Assembly (NCBI RefSeq): GCF_036898095.1
Contig: NC_090767.1
Location: forward strand, 31,203,905 to 31,267,904
DNA length: 64,000 bases
Direction: 5' to 3'
Source of the DNA: Palaemon carinicauda
Lineage: Eukaryota > Arthropoda > Malacostraca > Decapoda > Palaemonidae
Shown piece after piece: positions 12,719-23,865 of the stretch. Positions within the stretch are counted from its first letter, which is position 1. Every line of letters begins with the position of its first letter. A program made the position numbers and the translations under genes. The notes beneath the pieces are model-generated. The model ran no database searches. It was not told the DNA's origin and saw only the letters and a list, made by a program, of their open reading frames with translations.

Positions 12719-13014
12719 CGTTTTGTCTAATTTGATATATCCGTATCATTGCAATTATATCTCAAAAAGGGACCTTACCAGAGTAGGATACGGCAATAGG
12801 CTTTTTTTACTAAATAAACCTACCCGTTGATAATTGTAATTATCGCTTAAAGTAGGACCTTACCAGAGTAGGGTACAACAATAGGCTGTTTTTACTAAAT
12901 TACCTTACCTGGTGATAATAGCAATTATCGCTCAAAGTAGGACCGTACCAGTGTAGGGTGCGGCAATAGGCGGTTTTGTCTAAATTAACCTACCCGTATA
13001 ATTACAATTAATAA
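12719..13014. repeat. 85-bp tandem repeat, about 3.5 units
   Basis: GACCTTACCAGAGTAGG and its variants begin at 12771, 12856 and 12941, a regular 85-bp step. Each is followed by GGCAATAGGC, a T-run, CTAAATNAACCTACC and TAATTNNAATTATCGC. A partial unit precedes the first. Noncoding. Confidence 0.85.
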
Positions 13015-13695
13015 CCCCAGTGAGATTTTACCAGTGATGTCCACAAGATATATTACTGAAAATTAGATTTCCCAGCTGTGTAAGGTATCGGTAATGGGGA
13101 TTATAAGAGTAGATATATTGATTATCTTATACAGCACATTCAGATTCTCATTTTTCACTTGTCCTATCTCAATCCTTAACAATCTTATTTCTCTGTTCAT
13201 TTCACATAGTGAATTGATATCATGTAAAGGAAACGTATCCATTAGATCTAACTTTTAAAATAGAATACTTCATACATTTTAAAGGTCATACTTTATTAAA
13301 TTTTACAAATACTAAACACCTTCGTGAGGATGCAATAAAATGTAGATTTATTTACAAGTGATAAAATCATTTGTTCAAATTAATTTATTTATGAAAATAA
13401 CCCTTTCCTATAACAAAATATGAATACAGTTATCCAGCCAAAACTCTATAATTCATTTCCGTCGATGAAGCTCTTTTGAGAGTTGATAATATACAAACGT
13501 GTGTTAAGCGTAAAGTATTGCAAAATCAAGTCTGGTTACATTGGAGGTGAGGAACTCTATTGGGGTTTTGAGCAAAGGATAGGATTAATCGGAAGACAGA
13601 AGGCACACAATCAATCACAAAGTAGAACACTTTTTTCAAGGTAAGAGGGCACCCCAATGAGTGAGCATTAATGTGACTTGGTTAAAAATCTGAGT
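13015..13695. other. No gene recognised
   Basis: AT-rich sequence without credible frames or clear repeats. Confidence 0.5.
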
Positions 13696-13699
13696 TTAG

Positions 13700-14470
13700 G
13701 TGAATGACTGTGGGAGTGAGGTTTTCCAGGAACAAGGTTTCTGTTTGCTAGGAAAGGTAAAGGATGGAATGGAGGGAGGAGAAGGGTTTTGGGAAGTTGG
13801 GTGGACTAGAAGAGTGAGGATGGAAGGATCAGGAGCAGTAGAGGGTTGGCAGCAAAGTATGGTCGAGGCTGCTTGGACATTGGGGTGGTCTTCTTCTCCG
13901 ACATCCTCTTTGAACGCTCTGGACACCTCCTGTTCCAGTTATGAATGGGGAGGGAGCAGTTGGGACATTTTGGAATAGTTTCCTCCCCTTCCTTATGTGC
14001 ATTAATAAGCACATTAGCTATATGCCTTTGGATGCAAGGGCCACAAGGGTAGGTCTCATTCAGTGGGCTTTGTGGTGCTCATAGCATTAGCAGTTGATGC
14101 AACGAAGTGACTCAGGAAGGTAGTCCTGAATAGAGAAGATTCCCCATATGCCGAGGTCCAGAGTAAATAGAATTGGGATAGTGAAGGAAACTATCACTTT
14201 CTTGATTTGCACTGCAAGCCGGGACTTACAGTGCCTTTCCTTGGCAATGTTGTTGTGATTGATGAGAAAACTAGTGGCCTGGTGACCAGGTAGCCACACA
14301 CTACTAATATCCTAGTCTTCTTGGCAGGGTCAAGGAGCGTCAGGAGGGAGAGGTCCATCAGAAAAGTGCTGGTGCTAGCTTCATCCTTGGGGGTGATCAT
14401 AAGGTAACCCTTGAGGTTAGGTTATGCTGTAACTTAAACGTCAGATTTTGAGGCTACAAGATCAGGGCCC
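13700..14470 (-). pseudogene. ORF1 (zinc-knuckle protein) fragment of a LINE-like retroposon
   Basis: Minus-strand translation in shifting frames shows DLGIWGIFSIQDYLPESLRCINC, then KCPNCSLPIHNWNRRCPERSKRM. These correspond to the middle domain and the first and third zinc knuckles of the intact ORF1 at 24399-26063 (LGVWGTFPIEEYTPEPLRC and SKCPNCSKPHHAWNKRCPE). Upstream residues KKTRILVVCGYLVTRPL match the KKAVITRYPVT strand. Several frameshifts and stops make it a relic. No ORF2 lies next to it. Confidence 0.75.
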
Positions 14471-15570
14471 CTCCCCAGAGGATTGGATCTAGAACCTGGG
14501 AGACTATTTTGAGCTGGAGGTTATGACAGAAGCTTCATTAGGAGTTTTATGAGGAAATTATACTGCCTTTTTTAATGCGGCAGGCTTCCACTCAATCAAG
14601 GTAACTTTTTAGCTCAGCAAAGTTTTCTAGTAACTGATATGTTGCCAGTAATTTGTGCAAATAGTATCATTGTTCTCAAATATCTACCAAGTACAGTACT
14701 GAGAATCAAAACTTATTTACTGACCTAAATTTCTCCCTCATGTATAGATTTCTCAATAAATAATGGTAAGCCGCCTTAACAAATAAAGATGCAAGACTGA
14801 GGCCGAGTGATGGCCAGGGTTTCCATTTCTAATGTTGAATACATGATATACAAACTTCCAAAACACGCCAGAAAAGTTTTAAATATTTTTTGGAGATATA
14901 ACAATGATAAAACTGAAATTGATTCAAAAAGACATGTTGGGAAGAAAGACTCTGAAAGGCAGCCAGTTTATCATATATGCTATCAGCCGGAAAAACACTA
15001 TATTTCGTGCGAATATAAAATAGCAAAACCATGCCAGATAGTAAAAACGTTATAAATTCTCTGAAATATGCCATAGCTAGTGGGAAAAGCACTGAAATGG
15101 CAACTCTGGTGATGAGTCGGAGTGAGATGTGATGTTGTGCTGCGTGGAGAGGGAAATGGCGGAAAGCAAGCCAAGTGCAAGGGAGTGCAATCAAGCGAAT
15201 TCGCAGATACATTTGCTTGAATGGCATAACCTTTGAAAAGTATCTAGTTACGTTTTGTATTTATTATCATGGTTTTGTAAATCAAATAGATTATTACTTC
15301 GGTCATGTGTGTTATATTAATGATAATGCACAAGAAAGCCAGGAATCTATATAGCTTTATTACTGAACTTGTTAAATATGTTTCCTTGAATTATAATTGA
15401 AAGGAAACCATCACTTTCCAATATTCATAATTTAGGGGTTTTTTAGGAAAAAGAGCTGGTGTCTCAAAAAGATCTATTCTCATGTTGATGATAAAAATAA
15501 TAGCAATAAGAAAATGTTTATGTATTTTATAAAACTCATATAATTTGAAAATTGGTGACATAGAGATTTG
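14471..15570. other. No gene recognised
   Basis: AT-rich sequence up to the truncation point of the I-like LINE. Overlapping short frames at 14807-15227 on both strands lack any recognisable motif. Confidence 0.5.
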
Positions 15571-15574
15571 AGGT

Positions 15575-18028
15575 TTGTTAAAAATTCACCAGTCAACGGT
15601 AACTAGTTCTTCCCACACCCCATACACAGTTGAGGAGCTAAGAGCAGTACAAAAGACAGGGAAAGACACTGCACCAGGAGCTGACAAAATCACCTACACA
15701 ATGATCAAACACATGGGTCCAGCAGGAGAAACTGCGTTCCTAAGATTACTAAACAAAACACACCTAGAGCACACAAGGCCTCAAACCTGGAGACTACAAG
15801 ATACACAGCCAATCCCCAAGCCAAAGGATCCAACAAATCCTAGGCCAATAGCCTTGGTATCCCGTATAGAAAAAACAGGAGAAAAAATGGTCTTAAACAG
15901 GTTAAAATACAAAATTGGCCCCCTAAACAAGCAGCTATATGCATATCAGGAGGGAATTGGTACCTCTGAATGCATCACAGATGTATTAAGCTGCATAAAT
16001 CAAAACAAGGCACCAATAGTCTTCATAGACTTTGAAAAAGCCTTTGAGCTTGCAAGCCCAGTTGCATTGCTGCAATCAGTAGCTAAAAAGGGAGTCAAAG
16101 GACACCTACTAGCATGGACTAAAAACTACATGCTAGGAAGGCAAGCCAGAGTCAAATTTCAAGGAGTGATATCCACATATCATGAATTGGAAAATGGTAC
16201 GCCACAAGGAGGAATTCTAAGCCCCCTCTTTTTCAACATCCTCATGGAAAATATAGCCTCACTTCAGCTACCAGAAGGAGTAAATATATTTATCTATGCA
16301 GATGATGTATGTGTAATAGCTCGAGGGCCAGTCAGGACAATAAAAATGCAAAGAGCACTCAATTCCATCAGCCACAAATCCAATGAGCTTGGACTAAAAA
16401 TCAACATTGCCAAAACAAAAGCAATGACAATTAAAGCCCCAAACCCCGTACAACCACTCACAATAGGAATGGAACCCCTAGAATGGGTGGACAGATACAC
16501 ATACCTCGGGGTAATAATAGACAAACAGCTCACTTTCAAGCAAGAGATAAAATATCTCAAGGAAAGAACAAATGCCAGAAATACAGCTATGAGATATATG
16601 TACAGGCTCAATGATGGAGCTAATGAACACGTCCAAAAGAAATATTATCTAGCCTGTTCCAGATCATTAGTAGACTACGCCGCCCCAACACTCCTGGGAC
16701 TAACAGATCTACAAAAAAGCACAATTGAAGTGATTCAAAACAATGCCATGAGGCTCATGTTGGGAGCCCCAATGTGGACAAGACTGTGCAACCTAAGGTT
16801 GGAAACCGGACTACCAACCCTTGAAGACAGAATTGCACTAAGAAATGCAAGCATAGTTGCAAAGATGTTCCTGTCAGACAGAGACTCAATCACCAAAAGA
16901 AGAGTAAGAGAGGAACTATCCAAACATCCTGAAGTGCAAACCCCAAGTTCTTATGGCAAAGACCATAGCAATAACATCAAAAGACTTGGCCTTACAGAAA
17001 CAATCCTACAACTAAAACCTGACACAGCACAAAGTACAATACACATTCCACCATGGAAAAAACAAGTTGCTAAATTCAACTACACCAAACTCCCAAGGGC
17101 AAAAGAAAACTGCACAATAGAAGAACTTAGAAACGCAGCAGAAGCAGCTATAACCTCTGTAGAGACAATAGGGGCACATATCTACTATACTGATGGTACA
17201 GTAGATCCTGGAACCCAAACAGCAGGAGCGGCAGTTCACTCCTGCAAGTTCACAGCTTGCTGGAGAACATCCAATAATGTCTCCACCCTGCAGACAGAGC
17301 TTGTCGCAATACAGCAAGCATTAAAATACTCTATTGAAAATGAGGAAGGACCAGTAGTCATCCATACTGATTCACGATCCTCAGTGCAGGCCCTACAGCA
17401 GGACAAAAACAAAGAAAACAAATCCCTGATAGCGGACATTAAAATCCTCTTACATCAACATAATGAAAGAAACAGACTAGTAACTATAAACTGGATCCCC
17501 AGTCACATCGGAATACCAGGGAATGAAAAGGCTGATAAGCTAGCCAAAAGCACCAAACACATTCACAATGTACAGGTGCACATACAGCCTGCACTGCAAC
17601 AAATCAAAAGCAAAATAAAGACACAGCTCAAGGACAACCTAATCAAGGAACTACATATGAGGATAGAGAATGGCTCTCCCTCTGCAACATGGTACAAATG
17701 GGCATCGGAACTAGAACCCCCTCCCATAGACAGATACACCCCAAGAAAACTGGCAGTATGTATACACAGACTCCGGCTGGGTTACAAAGCAAACTGGGAA
17801 CTCCTAGATAACATCCAGAGAAGGTGTGAACACTGTGATGTCATACCACAACAAGCCCTCCTGCACTATCTAATAGAATGCAGAGAAACAGCACAGCTAC
17901 GAGGCGATCTACTTGTAGACACCAACACACCACATGCCATGAAAGAGGCAGCCACACTGGCAAAAGCAATTGTCGAAAGCATAGACACACATGCACAGTT
18001 GCTTTCAACACTACCTCCACCAAGGTAA
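15575..18028 (+). CDS. I-clade-like LINE ORF2: reverse transcriptase plus RNase H, 5'-truncated
   Basis: Intact 817-codon frame for the C-terminal part of a non-LTR retrotransposon ORF2 protein, which copies element RNA at a nicked genomic target. RT motifs: TAPGADKITY near 35; IVFIDFEKAF; NGTPQGGILSPLFFNI; catalytic YADD at 241-244; LGLKINIAKTK; YTYLGVIID. The RNase H domain follows with YTDG (D540), E in LQTELVAI, D in IHTDSRSS, and D in GNEKADKLAK. A C-terminal CEHCD...HYLIEC pair resembles the cysteine-histidine motif of these proteins. RT plus RNase H in one ORF points to the I/Nimb group. The N-terminal APE endonuclease is missing, so this is a 5'-truncated insertion. No internal stop is present, so it is relatively young. 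ATG 15575 is just the first in-frame methionine, not a natural start. Confidence 0.93.
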   Translation: MLKIHQSTVTSSSHTPYTVEELRAVQKTGKDTAPGADKITYTMIKHMGPAGETAFLRLLNKTHLEHTRPQTWRLQDTQPIPKPKDPTNPRPIALVSRIEKTGEKMVLNRLKYKIGPLNKQLYAYQEGIGTSECITDVLSCINQNKAPIVFIDFEKAFELASPVALLQSVAKKGVKGHLLAWTKNYMLGRQARVKFQGVISTYHELENGTPQGGILSPLFFNILMENIASLQLPEGVNIFIYADDVCVIARGPVRTIKMQRALNSISHKSNELGLKINIAKTKAMTIKAPNPVQPLTIGMEPLEWVDRYTYLGVIIDKQLTFKQEIKYLKERTNARNTAMRYMYRLNDGANEHVQKKYYLACSRSLVDYAAPTLLGLTDLQKSTIEVIQNNAMRLMLGAPMWTRLCNLRLETGLPTLEDRIALRNASIVAKMFLSDRDSITKRRVREELSKHPEVQTPSSYGKDHSNNIKRLGLTETILQLKPDTAQSTIHIPPWKKQVAKFNYTKLPRAKENCTIEELRNAAEAAITSVETIGAHIYYTDGTVDPGTQTAGAAVHSCKFTACWRTSNNVSTLQTELVAIQQALKYSIENEEGPVVIHTDSRSSVQALQQDKNKENKSLIADIKILLHQHNERNRLVTINWIPSHIGIPGNEKADKLAKSTKHIHNVQVHIQPALQQIKSKIKTQLKDNLIKELHMRIENGSPSATWYKWASELEPPPIDRYTPRKLAVCIHRLRLGYKANWELLDNIQRRCEHCDVIPQQALLHYLIECRETAQLRGDLLVDTNTPHAMKEAATLAKAIVESIDTHAQLLSTLPPPR

Positions 18029-18417
18029 GACCTCCTCATTCCATGCACCATCTCATCCCCTCATTGTAAGGCTCTATTTACATCACCCCCTTTCACTTCT
18101 CAACTAATCTACCACTAAAAATCTCTCTGCAGGGACCCTGGGGAGTAAAGGGTTGGACAACCCCACCTTCACAATTTTTCTCTACTCTTCAAAAGCCTTA
18201 CACCCCCACTTTTCAAACTACCACTATCCGAGAAATGATGTCCCTCTACCACTACCACCATCATCCTTACCCTATCCACATCTTTTTCTACTACTAAAAA
18301 CCTTTCAAATTTCCATTAATGCAACTACCTTAAAAATTTTACAGATCACCTACGGGCCAACCAAGGGAAAGGCCCGTGCCAACAACAAGTGTTGGCTTTA
18401 ATACCCCAACAACAACA
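18029..18417 (+). other. 3' UTR and (CAA)n tail of the I-like LINE
   Basis: Pyrimidine-rich untranslated region ending in a hairpin, ACGGGCC (18351) pairing with GGCCCGT, then GTTGGCTTTAATACCCC and a short (CAA)n tail. The last 65 bp recur at 41412-41478 as a separate short insertion. That confirms this is the element's 3' end and that the hairpin is part of it. Confidence 0.8.
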
Positions 18418-19065
18418 ACGTGTAGTTAGCATAGGTAAATATATAAACCTAGTATCTTCATTTACTTTTTGTGGAGTACAGATATACCATCTGCTCCTAA
18501 TAACCCTTCACTGGATCTTCACAACGTTATAATATCAATAATGAGAATAATCCTAAAAGCTTAGTAGTGTGGTGGTTTAGCTCGGAATGTCAAAAGGATT
18601 CTGCATTTTGTGATTCAAGCATCAAATTGTGGCACAAATGAGCCACTAGGAATTTTCTCTTCATGTCTGCCATATTGGAATTCAAAATGGCTGCCATTTG
18701 AAATCTACATTTTCAATTATCTTTGGGTCTAATGCTGCTATTGACTCTACTCTGGTGCCCAAATGTATGTTTTGGGAGGAAAGGAATCCGATGGTTACAA
18801 TCTGCATTGTGTATCTTTATGAATTAGCCAACATATTGGATTTCAAAATGGCCGCCACTTGAATTCTACATGTGCGATAAACTCTAGGTCGAATATTTTT
18901 ACAGTACATGACAATATCCATTTTTCAAAATGACATAATTCATTACAGTACTCCACTTGATTCATGAGAGATGAATATTCATCATCATATATTTTTGACA
19001 AGACAACATTTTACTCAAAGTCTGTAAAGTAAAGATTGTTTGAGTTATTGATTAGATTCATTGTT
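18418..19065. repeat. Noncoding stretch with a two-unit imperfect repeat
   Basis: Two copies about 160 bp apart (near 18670 and 18829) share ATTGGAATTCAAAATGGC, then GCCATTTGAATTCTACAT and a TCTNGGTCNAAT end. It sits next to the decayed protein gene at 19072-20136 and could be part of the same mobile element. No coding potential. Confidence 0.5.
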
Positions 19066-19071
19066 GTTCTA

Positions 19072-20136
19072 GGTTTAAAGAAATACTGGTACCATGGAAG
19101 GAGTCTTTTGATGTTGTTGCACTGGGGTTGTGGCCTACGTTGTCTACAGCGGCAGTTGTAAACACTTCGCCACACAACTTTGGAGGGCAGACCACTTGTT
19201 CTCTTTGAAACTGTTTGCAGACAAGGTTGCCCATCTGTGCTGAGAGCTAGAGCACTCTGTCATACGAGATGCTTAAGCCAAGGTGTGAAACTCTGTCGAC
19301 TAATTCTTTCTTGCGTGTATGAGCATGCAACATCATCCCTATGTATGTTGGAAGTAGGGTCTCTTGTGCAAAACTGTGCCTGACACAGGTGGACGATGTG
19401 GTGCCACGAGTTCGCTTGTGTTTGACCCTGTTGAACTTCAGTATCTGGGCTGTGGTAATTGCTGCAGGGTTAGTGTCTTCCGTCTGGTCCTTGATGCTGG
19501 GTCCCTCGAGAATCATGCTGACTGGTGCAAACAGCAACGGTGGCACAGACTCTTCTTGACATCCTTCAGGGAATCCTGTGAAGGGCTTGGCTTCTTCAAA
19601 CATATAGTGGCGAACAATGTGTGCAGCACGTGCAAGATGGACTGCACCACTATCACTGTCCAGTTCGCAGGCTTTGTCAAGAGCAGCACCGAGATCTTCT
19701 TCAAATGCCATCAATATGTCTCTCCCCTTGGTGTGTGCTCGCACATCAGGAAACTGAGATAGCAGTCTCTGTTTCAGTCGTGTGGAGTGGACTCTCGTAT
19801 CGAGCTGCACTCCGAGCTGTTCCATTCTCGACTGATATAGGTGGACAAGATCGCCCAATCTAAATACTACTGCTGTCTCCTCATCTTGTCTTGTTTCTTC
19901 AATGTAGAGGACGAGTTCAGCAAAGGCTACTGCCGACATTGCTCTCTCATGGTGTGAGTCCTGTGGTCCTGTTGATTGGACCGATCTTGCGCTGTTGTAA
20001 AGTCCTATCAAGCACTGCAGGTGATACTGGGCGTCCAATGCAACCATGTCCCCACCACTGAGACCTCCAAGCACTTCTGTATCACCAAGAAGGTTTGCAC
20101 AGGCACGGACCCGTCTGTCAATTTTGAATGTTGCAG
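19072..20136 (-). pseudogene. Decayed gene of a widespread, unnamed invertebrate TE-associated protein
   Basis: A 275-codon minus-strand frame (20074-19247) contains GGDMVALDAQYHLQCLIGLY, then IAFAELV-like AVAFAELVLYIEETR, RVHSTRLKQRLLSQFPDV and LGLSISYDRVL. The same protein continues in other frames after small indels near 19245-19260 as VVCPPKLCGEVFTTAAVDN and HNPSATTSKDSFHGTSISL, ending about 19073. Upstream the frame extends in phase (ATFKIDRRVRACANLLGDTE) to an AG at about 20136 that could be a splice acceptor. I recognise this motif series from uncharacterised multicopy proteins of cnidarians, molluscs and crustaceans. I know no assigned function. The GGDM and AVDN..HNPS motifs are its best-conserved parts. 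The internal stop and shifts indicate a pseudogene. Confidence 0.65.
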
Positions 20137-20394
20137 CTGTTAGAATATTAAACTTTTATTTATGATGCATTGGTAATGTTGATTATACACTTGGGTGCAA
20201 TCATTTGTTTTTACCCATAATTCTTGGCATGATGTACGTGACGTGATGCCCCTTTCTTTTGTCCGTGTAGTGTAACCGGCAAGTTCATGGCCGAAGGAAC
20301 TGTGTACTGCTGCCTGACACATTCTCCATTAAAGTGACTCTTTTAGTGATAATCTTTTATTATAACCCACCATCATGTCCTTCGACCTCACAGA

Positions 20395-21248
20395 AACTGA
20401 CACTCTCCTGATGTTTGGGGGTGAGAATAAGCTCCCCTTTGCAGTTTGGCCGAGTTTAGAAATTTGATTAGGAGTTGGCAGAAGCGAGGAACTGCGGCAT
20501 AGGAAGGTTTTCCTTCAGTGGGCTGGACCTTGAACTTGGGCAAAGGTGCAGTGACTGGCAGAGAGCTTGGGCTTTTGTAGACCCGGTCTTCTTCTTCTTG
20601 CATGGAGGTGGGAGGACAGCATCTCCGAACCAGCCCTCCTGCATGTAAAAACTTTCTTCTCTGCTGATTTTATCTATAATATCTGGATTCCTCCTTGGGA
20701 AAATTCTGCTCTTGTAGAGGGGCGGGTCCCTTCTCCTACGAGTCACATTCAGGATGAGTGCATCATGGAATAGAGTGCAATCATCACACCAACAATAGAT
20801 TTGATAATGGCAGGCTTTCAAGTCCACCTCAATATTCAATTTGATTATGAAATGACCCCATACATAATCTCTTGAATAAGAGTATCTGTGACATGGATTG
20901 TACCTTTCCTCGGAATCTGGTGGGCAGAAGCCCTGGCAGGGGAGGTCATTGGATTTGTAGATGGTATTACAGATGAATGTGAGGCTGTAAGAGCTCATGG
21001 TAGGCAAGGCAAGGGAGCCTGGTGTCCCCTGTGCCAGGTAAGCCGATTCTTGGGCAAGCTGAGACGTCCTTCCTCTTTGAGGGCTGAGCTACGACTGATT
21101 TCACTTAAGCACACAACTACAGTATATGATTATACTGAGCATATATGTAGTTAAGGTAATCCTTCCATACAAACAAAACAACTGTTTGATTGTTATTGTG
21201 CCATAACCAGAGAAAAGGATCCAATGTAGTACTGTCTGCCCAGTCAAA
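20395..21248 (-). pseudogene. ORF1 family C copy: 5' UTR and N-terminal half
   Basis: Minus-strand 179-codon frame (21007-20468) starting MPTMSSYSLTFICNTIYK. It has the cysteine-rich module CHYQIYCWCDDC, a basic TRRRRDPPLYKSRIFP segment and KENLPMPQF before a stop. The following frame (QESVSF-like part near 20395) is cut off before the zinc knuckles. Upstream (21008-21248) is a 5' UTR shared with 44651-44976 and 55802-56112. The 3' half of the element is missing although the 5' part is kept, the opposite of ordinary LINE 5' truncation. It ends at 21248 against a hAT-like sequence. Confidence 0.75.
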
Positions 21249-21480
21249 CAGTGGCGTAGCTAGAAGTTTTTCAGTGGGTGGGTACCTAGTGGGTGCAGCT
21301 GAATATGAGAGGGCGCTAGGCTATCAGAGCGAGTCTATACATGCCAATTTCAGAAGCATTCTGAAGCCATATGAGAAGAGTATCAGGGAATATTCTGAGA
21401 TCAGTGGTGGATATTTAGGAATTATACAGGTATCTGTCATTCTGTTATATTGTATTAAATAGAATTGACATGCATAGAAA
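21249..21480 (+). mobile_element. Possible hAT-type DNA transposon end
   Basis: The ORF1 5' UTR is interrupted after GCCCAGTCAAA, and the new sequence starts CAGTGGCGTAGCTAG, which resembles hAT-superfamily terminal repeats. The opposite terminus was not found before the RTE-like LINE begins, so only a fragment is proposed. Confidence 0.3.
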
Positions 21481-22975
21481 TCTTCATCATTATCATCATC
21501 ATCATCATCCCCTCCTACGCCTAATGATGCAAAGGCCCTCGGTTAGATTTCGCCATTTGTCTCTATTTTAAGCTTTTAATTAAATACTTCTCCATTCATC
21601 GTCTCCCAGGTCACGTTTCATAATCTTCAACTCTTCTAGTGCCTTTTGGACCCCAGTTGAAAGTTTGATGAACTAATCTTTCTTGGGGAGTACGAAGAGC
21701 ATGTCCAGACAATCTCCATCTACCCCTCACCATAATCTCATCCACATATGGCACTCGATTAATCTCTCTTATAGTTTTATTTCTAATCATGTCCTCCCAT
21801 TTAACTCCCGATATTCTTCTGAGGGCTTTGTTCTCAAATCTACAAAATCTGTTGGATATTGTTTTATTGTCATACCAGGATTCATGTCCATACACTAACA
21901 CTAATGTCACTAAACTGATATATAGCCTGATTTTTAAATATAATTTTAGTCGATTCTATTTCCAAATTGTATTTAACCTAGCCATTGTCTGATTCTCTTT
22001 ATTAAACCTTCCATTAAACTTCAATTCTAAAGATCCTTTATTGATCATTGTTCCTAAATACTTAAATGATTCTAGCTCATCAATCTTTTCTCCCTCCAAT
22101 GATATTTCATCTTCCATTGCATACTCCGTTCTCATCATCTCTGTTTCTTCTATTTAACTTCAGCCTCACCTCGTATGATATTTCATGCATTCTGGTAAGC
22201 AAGCATTATAAATCTTGTTGTGTTCTGCTAAGAAGGACAGCATCATCAGCATACTCTAGGTCTTCTAAATTCCTATCACCAATCCAGTCCAATCCTTCTC
22301 CACCATCTCTAACTGTTTTACACATTAAAATGTCCTTGAGGAGGATGAACAACATAGGTGACAACACATTCCCTTGGAGTACTCCGCTGTTCACAGGAAA
22401 TTCACTTGATAATACTCCATTAACATTAACTTTGCAATTGCTATGCTCATGAACAGACTTCATCAAATTTACATATTTAAGAGGAATTCCATAATAACGC
22501 AGGACTCTCCACAAAATTGGCCGGTGCACACTATCAAAGGCTTTTTCATAGTCTACAAATACCATCAAAAGGGGATTTCTGTATTCTACACATTGCTGTA
22601 CAACATGTCTCAATATGAAAATTTGGACAGTACAACTTCTACATTTTCTAAATCCTGCTTGTTCATCTCTCAGCTTTTCATCAATCTTTCTCTCCAGTCT
22701 CTTAAGAATAAGCAAACTATATATTTTCATAATAACTGACGTAAGTGTGATGCCTCTGTAATTATTGCAATCAGTCAGGTCTCCCTTTTTAGCTATTTTC
22801 ACCAACCCTCCTAACTCCCATTCATCAGGTTTTGCCTCTTCATGCCACATTCTACAAAATGATCTTGTAAGTAGCCTGGGAGTCACTTCGTTTTGGGCCG
22901 TTATCATCTCGGCAGTTATTCCATCGTATCCAGGGGCTTTCCATCTCTTTAGTCTTTTTTAGGATACCTTTGACT
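21481..22975 (-). pseudogene. RTE-like LINE pol fragment with (GAT)n tail
   Basis: Minus-strand coding remains in order: GGLVKIAKKGDLTDCNNYRG, DEQAGFRKCRSCTVQIF, MVFVDYEKAFDSVHR, SGVLQGNVLSPMLFILL and the catalytic EYADDAVLLS in a 233-codon frame (22907-22206). Then ESFKYLGTMINKGS (22138-21956), and FENKALRRISG with LSGHALRTPQERL (21910-21611). Normal motifs would be RKGRSC, GVRQG and GHVLR, so several residues have changed. Frame changes separate the three blocks and there is no endonuclease domain. The 3' end carries (ATC)n on the plus strand at 21488-21508, equal to a (GAT)n tail. Neighbouring elements are unrelated. Confidence 0.85.
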
Positions 22976-23028
22976 TCAAACACACTGAATTCATTCACGG
23001 GCACATCAAGGTCTTCATCATCATCTCA

Positions 23029-23213
23029 CCTCACAAGAAAGTAATTCAAGTATCTGACCTCACGAGAAGATGAATTATAAGTATCTGACCTCACAAGAAA
23101 ATCCAGTTTTAAGTTTCTGACATCACAAGAAAATAAAGGTTAAGTATCTGACCTCGCAAGAAAAAAAAGTTCTAGTATCTGACTTCACATGAAATCAAGT
23201 ATAAGTTAGTGAT
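23029..23213. repeat. 31-bp tandem repeat, six units
   Basis: CCTCACAAGAAAA...AAGTATCTGA repeats begin at 23029, 23058, 23089, 23121, 23152 and 23183, with spacing of 29-32 bp. Units vary at several positions. Noncoding. Confidence 0.85.
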
Positions 23214-23865
23214 CTTACGCGTGAATAAAGTATCACATTTTGTCTTTGAAAAGACATCGTACGATGACACATAGTCTAATGTCGGTCCAAACACAGTGCA
23301 GACTAAGGTCATAATTGTGACCACTGCAAATGTTTTAGCATAATTGGTCATAATCAGCAATGGGTGACTAGGCCTATGCCTGACGCCTAGGTTAGGTTAG
23401 GAACGAGAGGCCTCCGATATCTTCGGTCGGTTAGGCTTAAGTTTGTATTTTTGTTTTTTGTTCAGTTTTCTTATCTTTTTAAATATACTTCTAACATTGC
23501 TGGGAGAGAATGGAGAATCGCTGTTCTCACAATGAAGTAAAAAGACTAGGTGTTACTCTTTCTAATATAATTCTACTATACAGTAACTGTTCTCGCAATA
23601 AAGTAGAAGTCTAGCTTCTAATAGTCTACTGTACTTGCCAGAATAGTTTAGGATTTTTAGAAAGCCTATAAAGTTAGGCCTACTTTAGTTTTATTTTTTG
23701 CCTAGAAGTCGCTGCAGGCCTAGACGACTTTTTGATCGCCAGCGGTGTGCTATTATAAACTTCAATAGCATTTTGCATTGAATTGTTTTATCATAACTGA
23801 AGGCTATTTGTGTAAATGCCTTTATTAGTACCCTGATTATACACAATATCTTCGGCTAGTCGCTC
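23214..23865. other. No gene recognised
   Basis: AT-rich sequence containing a two-unit TTAGG run near 23389. No credible frame. Confidence 0.5.

Noticed and set aside
14807..15227. Overlapping 82- and 132-codon frames
   Set aside because: Both strands are open by chance; no motif, and amino acid composition follows AT-rich DNA.
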